Shown piece after piece: positions 22,188 through 25,330 of a DNA stretch of 25,330 bases. The notes below the pieces were generated by a model, which worked only from the letters and a program-made list of their open reading frames with translations, was not told where the DNA came from and made no database searches. Position numbers and translations under genes: made by a program. The first letter of the stretch is position 1; every line of letters starts with the position of its first letter. Source of the stretch: DATDVT01 sp035289905 (lineage in GTDB: Archaea; Nanobdellota; Nanobdellia; SCGC-AAA011-G17; GW2011-AR18); assembly GCA_035289905.1 (NCBI GenBank), contig DATDVT010000033.1, forward strand, positions 1 to 25,330, given 5' to 3'.

Positions 22188-23198
22188 AAATCTTAATAGT
22201 TTTGGTTGAGCTATGATTAATTTTAGTAATATTTTTGAAGGATAATCTCTATCATTATTTTCTAGGATTAATTTTATTTTTTTATTGAAATAAGTAAATA
22301 ATAGATCATAATCTTTTTCTGTAAATTTATTTAGTTTGTTTCTTAATAACCTTGAAACGATTAATTCTTTATTTTTTGGTTTATATTGTTTATTTTTTAT
22401 AATTGCTTCTGAAAGTTCTTTTGCTGCCTCTAAACCAGGGATTATTCCCCCATAAGTCGTTAATTTTATTTGTGCAGCCGCGTCACCTAATAAAAAAATA
22501 TTATTTTTTTGTAATTGTTTTTTTTTAAATATAGGAATTGTTCCTGCTTGATACTCTAAAATTTTTGGTTTTAATTCTTTAACTAAATTATCAAAATCTT
22601 TTTTTGGTGTTTTTGAGATTAAACCCAATCTGGCTTTGGTTTTAGAAATAGGTATTAACCATGCAAAATTACCAAAATTTAAATAGATATTTGAGGTTTG
22701 TATTTCAAAGTTTCCGTCTATAGTTGCTTGAATTCCATAGATTAATTTATTTTTTTTAAAATTATTGTTTTTGGAAACTAAGGATGATGGTCCGTCTGCT
22801 CCGATTAGATATCTAAATGGTATTTTTTCTTGGTTGATTATTATTTTTTTGTTGTCATTTGAGATATATTTTGAATTTAGATGGATTTTCACTCCTGCTT
22901 CTTCTGCTTTTTTTGCTAAAAATTGGTCAAATTTTGCTCTGTCTAAGACTAAATTTGGTTTAACTTTTAGAATAATATTTTTGTCTTTGTAGATTACATT
23001 AAATTGGGTTATTTCATTTAAAATTATTTCTTTTGGAATATTAATTATCTTTTGGATTGAAGATGTTATTATTCCTGCACATTGAATAGGATAACCTATT
23101 TCTTTATGTTCTTCATAGATATCTACACTTTTTCCTGATTTTGCTAGTAGATATCCTAAATAAGAACCAGCTGGACCTGCTCCTATGATTTTAATCAT
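22176..23198 (-). CDS. FAD-dependent oxidoreductase of the geranylgeranyl reductase family
   Basis: This is a 340-residue protein. The Rossmann dinucleotide-binding motif GAGPAGSYLGYLLAKSGKSV (residues 6-25) is followed by IQCAGIIT, RAKFDQFLAKKAEEAGVKIH, GADGPSS and LLGDAAAQIKLTTYGGIIPG (the GD motif). These match the archaeal geranylgeranyl reductase/digeranylgeranylglycerophospholipid reductase family, which saturates isoprenoid chains of membrane lipids using FAD. The PTTGGG motif of the best-known members appears here as LTTYGG. It is shorter than many (370-400 residues). The lipid role is likely but not certain, because related flavoproteins share the motifs. Other lipid genes are not visible nearby. 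Confidence 0.85.
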   Translation of the reverse strand: MIKIIGAGPAGSYLGYLLAKSGKSVDIYEEHKEIGYPIQCAGIITSSIQKIINIPKEIILNEITQFNVIYKDKNIILKVKPNLVLDRAKFDQFLAKKAEEAGVKIHLNSKYISNDNKKIIINQEKIPFRYLIGADGPSSLVSKNNNFKKNKLIYGIQATIDGNFEIQTSNIYLNFGNFAWLIPISKTKARLGLISKTPKKDFDNLVKELKPKILEYQAGTIPIFKKKQLQKNNIFLLGDAAAQIKLTTYGGIIPGLEAAKELSEAIIKNKQYKPKNKELIVSRLLRNKLNKFTEKDYDLLFTYFNKKIKLILENNDRDYPSKILLKLIIAQPKLLRFLIS

Positions 23199-23249
23199 TA
23201 ATTAATTTAAGAGAGAAAATTTAATAAATCTGTGTTTTAAAGTAAGAGT

Positions 23250-24104
23250 ATGGATATGAATTATTTGTTGGTTATAGTTGCTTTAATTTATGTTTTTTTT
23301 GCTATGCTTGTTGATATTAAAAAGAGAGAGGTTCCAGATTGGCTGAGTTATAGTTTGATAATGCTTGGTTTTGGTGTTAGAGGGATTTATTCGCTGTATA
23401 AATTGGATTATTGGATTTTTCTTTATGGGATTATTGGGGGGTTAGTTGGTTTTGGGATTGGTATGTTGATGTATTATACTAGACAATGGGGTGGTGGGGA
23501 TAGTAAGCTAATGATTGGTTTAGGAGTTATTTTTGGTACTTATTTAGAAATTAATTTTTTAAGTCCTTATTTAGGTATGCCTTTTTTATTGATTTTAATA
23601 GTTAATATTTTATTTTTTGGGGGAATTTATACAGTTGTTTATAGTATAATTTTAATGATAAAGAATTATGATTTAATTAGAAAAAATATTAATAAAAAAT
23701 ATTTTAAGATGTTTTTGGTTATTTTTACTATCTTTACTTTTGCTAACATTTTATTTTATTTTTTTAATTGGTTTTTATTTATTAATTTTTTTATTATTTT
23801 TGGGTCTTTGATGTTTTTGGTTATTTTTATTTATTTAGCAAAGATTATTGAGAAATTTGTTTTTGTAAAAAAAATAACTGTTAATAAATTAGTTGAAGGA
23901 GATATTCTTTATGAAGATGTAGTTTTAGATGGGAGAATTATTTGTAAAAAAGGAGGATTAGGTTTAGAGAAGGGAGATATTTTATTGTTAAAGAAAAATG
24001 TAAAAGAGGTAATTGTTAAAGACGGAATACCTTTTGTTCCTGGATTTTTTATAGGGTTAATATTTAGTTTATTTTATGGAAATTTATTTAATTTTTTATT
24101 TTAA
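23250..24104 (+). CDS. Prepilin peptidase (A24 family, archaeal FlaK/PibD-like)
   Basis: This 284-residue membrane protein has about six hydrophobic segments. The two catalytic aspartates of the family are visible: Asp22 in MLVDIKKREVPDW and Asp84 in the GGGDSK motif (81-86, family GxGD). It cleaves class III signal peptides of pilin-like or archaellin-like proteins at the membrane. After the last paired helices (about residue 200) comes a cytoplasmic-looking region (VNKLVEGDILYEDVVLDGRI, LGLEKGDILLLKKNVKEV) found in archaeal members, then a closing hydrophobic segment. Start alternatives are 23250 and the ATG at 23256. No pilin gene is adjacent. Confidence 0.9.
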   Translation: MDMNYLLVIVALIYVFFAMLVDIKKREVPDWLSYSLIMLGFGVRGIYSLYKLDYWIFLYGIIGGLVGFGIGMLMYYTRQWGGGDSKLMIGLGVIFGTYLEINFLSPYLGMPFLLILIVNILFFGGIYTVVYSIILMIKNYDLIRKNINKKYFKMFLVIFTIFTFANILFYFFNWFLFINFFIIFGSLMFLVIFIYLAKIIEKFVFVKKITVNKLVEGDILYEDVVLDGRIICKKGGLGLEKGDILLLKKNVKEVIVKDGIPFVPGFFIGLIFSLFYGNLFNFLF

Positions 24105-24173
24105 TTTTATATATCTACATCATAAGAGAAATTTATAGCTCTTTAAGATAAATGAATATAAAAAATAAGTTTT

Positions 24174-24797
24174 TTAATGTGGGATTCTATGTTTTGGTTT
24201 AATCATTTTTTTCTCAAAATCTTCTTCAGAAATTTCTTTTGCTTTTTCTTTCTTTTTTTTAGGCAAATGAGAAATTATGTTTTTAGCTATTTCTTCTAAA
24301 TCTTCCTGTTTTTGAGGAGAAGGTTGCCATTGGATATAAACTTTATCTCCTTTTTTTCTAGGAATTATATTAAAAACTAAATGTTCAAATTTCGCTCCTG
24401 CTGAAGATTTTATTGAAGTTAAAATGTTTACGCCCTCTGACATTTTTAGAATAGCTATTGTAATATTATTTAATGATTTATAGATTGTTTCCGATTCTTC
24501 TGTGGATAGTTCTTCTAGGGATTTAGAATGTGATTTTGGGAATAATAAAGTGTGCCCTGAATTTGCAGGATTAATTTCTAAAACTGCTAAACAAAAATCA
24601 TCTTCATAAATTTTTGTTGTTGAAATTTTATTTTCAACCATTAGACAAAAAGGACATTGCTGAGTTTTTTGTAATTCTTCTAATTCTTCTTGAGGTAACT
24701 TTAAAAGTTCTCCTTGTAGTAATTCTTGTTGTTGTTCTGATGGAGCTTGTTTAACTATATTTTTTATTCTTTCTATTTCTTCTATTGATAATGACAT
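24174..24797 (-). CDS. HIT-fold protein with degenerate catalytic motif
   Basis: In this 207-residue protein, a helical N-terminal extension (residues 1-45, Glu/Gln/Leu-rich) leads to CPFC (48-51), a zinc-type pair. The HIT core follows, with FCLAVLEINPANSGHTLLFPKSH near 68-90. The HIT signature HxHxHxx would fall at residues 139-145 but reads HLVFNII: only the first His is kept, the second is Val143-less and replaced by Val141, and the third by Asn143. HIT enzymes need the central His as nucleophile, so ordinary nucleotide hydrolase or transferase activity is unlikely. The C-terminal 50 residues are charged, and basic KKKKEK-like segments suggest nucleic acid or ribosome contact. A TATA-like box is at 24816-24829. 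Confidence 0.82.
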   Translation of the reverse strand: MSLSIEEIERIKNIVKQAPSEQQQELLQGELLKLPQEELEELQKTQQCPFCLMVENKISTTKIYEDDFCLAVLEINPANSGHTLLFPKSHSKSLEELSTEESETIYKSLNNITIAILKMSEGVNILTSIKSSAGAKFEHLVFNIIPRKKGDKVYIQWQPSPQKQEDLEEIAKNIISHLPKKKKEKAKEISEEDFEKKMIKPKHRIPH

Positions 24798-24815
24798 AAC
24801 TTTCTGAGTTTTTTG

Positions 24816-24829
24816 TTTTTAATAAAGAT
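24816..24829 (-). promoter_or_regulatory. TATA-like box of the HIT-fold gene
   Basis: On the minus strand this reads TCTTTATTAAAAAC, about 20-32 bases before the ATG at 24797. The 154-base spacer up to the OrfB gene holds no other ORF or structure I can support. Confidence 0.4.
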
Positions 24830-24951
24830 TTATCTCTTTCTCATTATTTTAATCAGATTGTAATTTTTTCGAGTTAACTTCAATTTTATTAATTTTTTAT
24901 TATCTTTAATTAAGAACAAATTATAGATCTAAAAATGAGACTATATCCTCT

Positions 24952-25330
24952 ATGATAAAAAGAATTTCAGGTTCAATGATACGAAACAGAGAGAGAGTAT
25001 GCAAAATAAAGAGTTATGGATGGAAGAAAACCTTTACTTTAAATCAAAGTGGCTTTAGATTAGATGAAGAACAAAATAAGTTAAAACTTTCTAAAATAGG
25101 TGATATAAAGATAAAAAATCATAGATTAATCAAAGGTAAAATAAAACAAATTATAATTAAAAAAGAAATAAACAAATGGTTTGCAATTCTTCAAACAGAT
25201 GAGACTATAAAAAGAAAACATGGAGAAAATGAAATCGGTTTAGACTTTGGATTGATAGATTTTATAACTGATAATAATGGAAATAAGGTTAAACTGCCTA
25301 AAGAATGGAGTTTACAAGAGAATAAGATTA
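24952..25330 (+). mobile_element. IS200/IS605-type OrfB (TnpB-like) gene, front part missing, runs off the window
   Basis: From an ATG at 24952 the frame reads RNRERVCKIKSYGWKKTFTL, then LSKIGDIKIKNHRLIKGKI, IIIKKEINKWFAILQ and EIGLDFGLIDFITDNNG. This is the beta-barrel region and the beginning of the RuvC-like domain, with the first catalytic Asp in GLDFG, of OrfB/TnpB proteins. The normal N-terminal helical part (about 80-100 residues starting near KxRLYP) is not upstream. A stray MRLYPL followed by two stops is found in another frame at 24935-24958, suggesting an internal deletion. No TnpA gene is visible upstream. It is probably an immobile remnant; its C-terminal end is outside the window. 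Confidence 0.75.

Noticed and set aside
1..25330. CRISPR array, tRNA, rRNA or replication origin
   Set aside because: No regularly spaced repeats were found, no GC-rich structured blocks other than the coding one at 216-345, and no clustered origin-type repeats; the only notable direct repeats are the two at 809-876.

Overview
The window is 25.3 kb of very AT-rich DNA with tightly packed genes, many ending in ATGA overlaps or within a few bases of the next. Many start codons have a TATA-like box about 25 bp upstream and little or no leader. The gene set is archaeal: SRP54 and FtsY, standalone Bud32, TruD, archaeal-type phosphoglycerate mutase, GINS, eL42, eS27, aIF2-alpha, Nop10, a PAC2-family protein, EndoQ, pelota, a geranylgeranyl-reductase-family enzyme and an archaeal prepilin peptidase. 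The compact proteins, the low GC and the large number of lineage-specific secreted and helical proteins suggest a DPANN archaeon of the Woesearchaeota/Pacearchaeota type. That placement is an inference from gene content.

Bases 1-3600 are an accessory region. It holds the tail of an AAA/DUF4143-type ATPase gene, a frameshifted P-loop-like gene with a GC-rich, adenine-poor 3' end, a winged-helix MNT nucleotidyltransferase plus HEPN pair, and a Fic AMP-transferase gene. The Fic gene lies between the intact bud32 gene and a decayed copy of the bud32 3' end. Bases 3600-7300 mix housekeeping and accessory genes: an orphan, srp54, a metallo-beta-lactamase-fold hydrolase coupled to a metallophosphoesterase fragment, and a second MNT/HEPN pair. 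The same ten-base motif (AACAATCGTT) lies just in front of both MNT genes.

Bases 7300-15300 are mostly core information-processing genes. On the minus strand are truD, a helical protein, ftsY and a YkgJ-type cysteine-cluster protein. On the plus strand are apgM, a second cysteine-cluster protein, and the run GINS, eL42, eS27, aIF2-alpha, nop10 and PAC2. Bases 15300-21200 (minus strand) carry a possible 43-residue protein resembling the end of TrmB-type regulators, then endoQ. Upstream of endoQ in the same direction is an uncharacterised cell-surface operon encoding two membrane-anchored proteins and two lipoproteins. Bases 21200-24800 hold pelota, the reductase, the prepilin peptidase and a HIT-fold protein lacking the usual histidines. 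The window ends inside an IS200/IS605-type OrfB gene that appears to lack its N-terminal region.

The points most worth following up are the possible variable region of a diversity-generating retroelement at 216-330, the operator motif shared by the two toxin-antitoxin modules, and the duplicated bud32 3' end flanking fic. No tRNA, rRNA, CRISPR array or complete insertion sequence was seen. No stretch over 300 bases lacks a gene.
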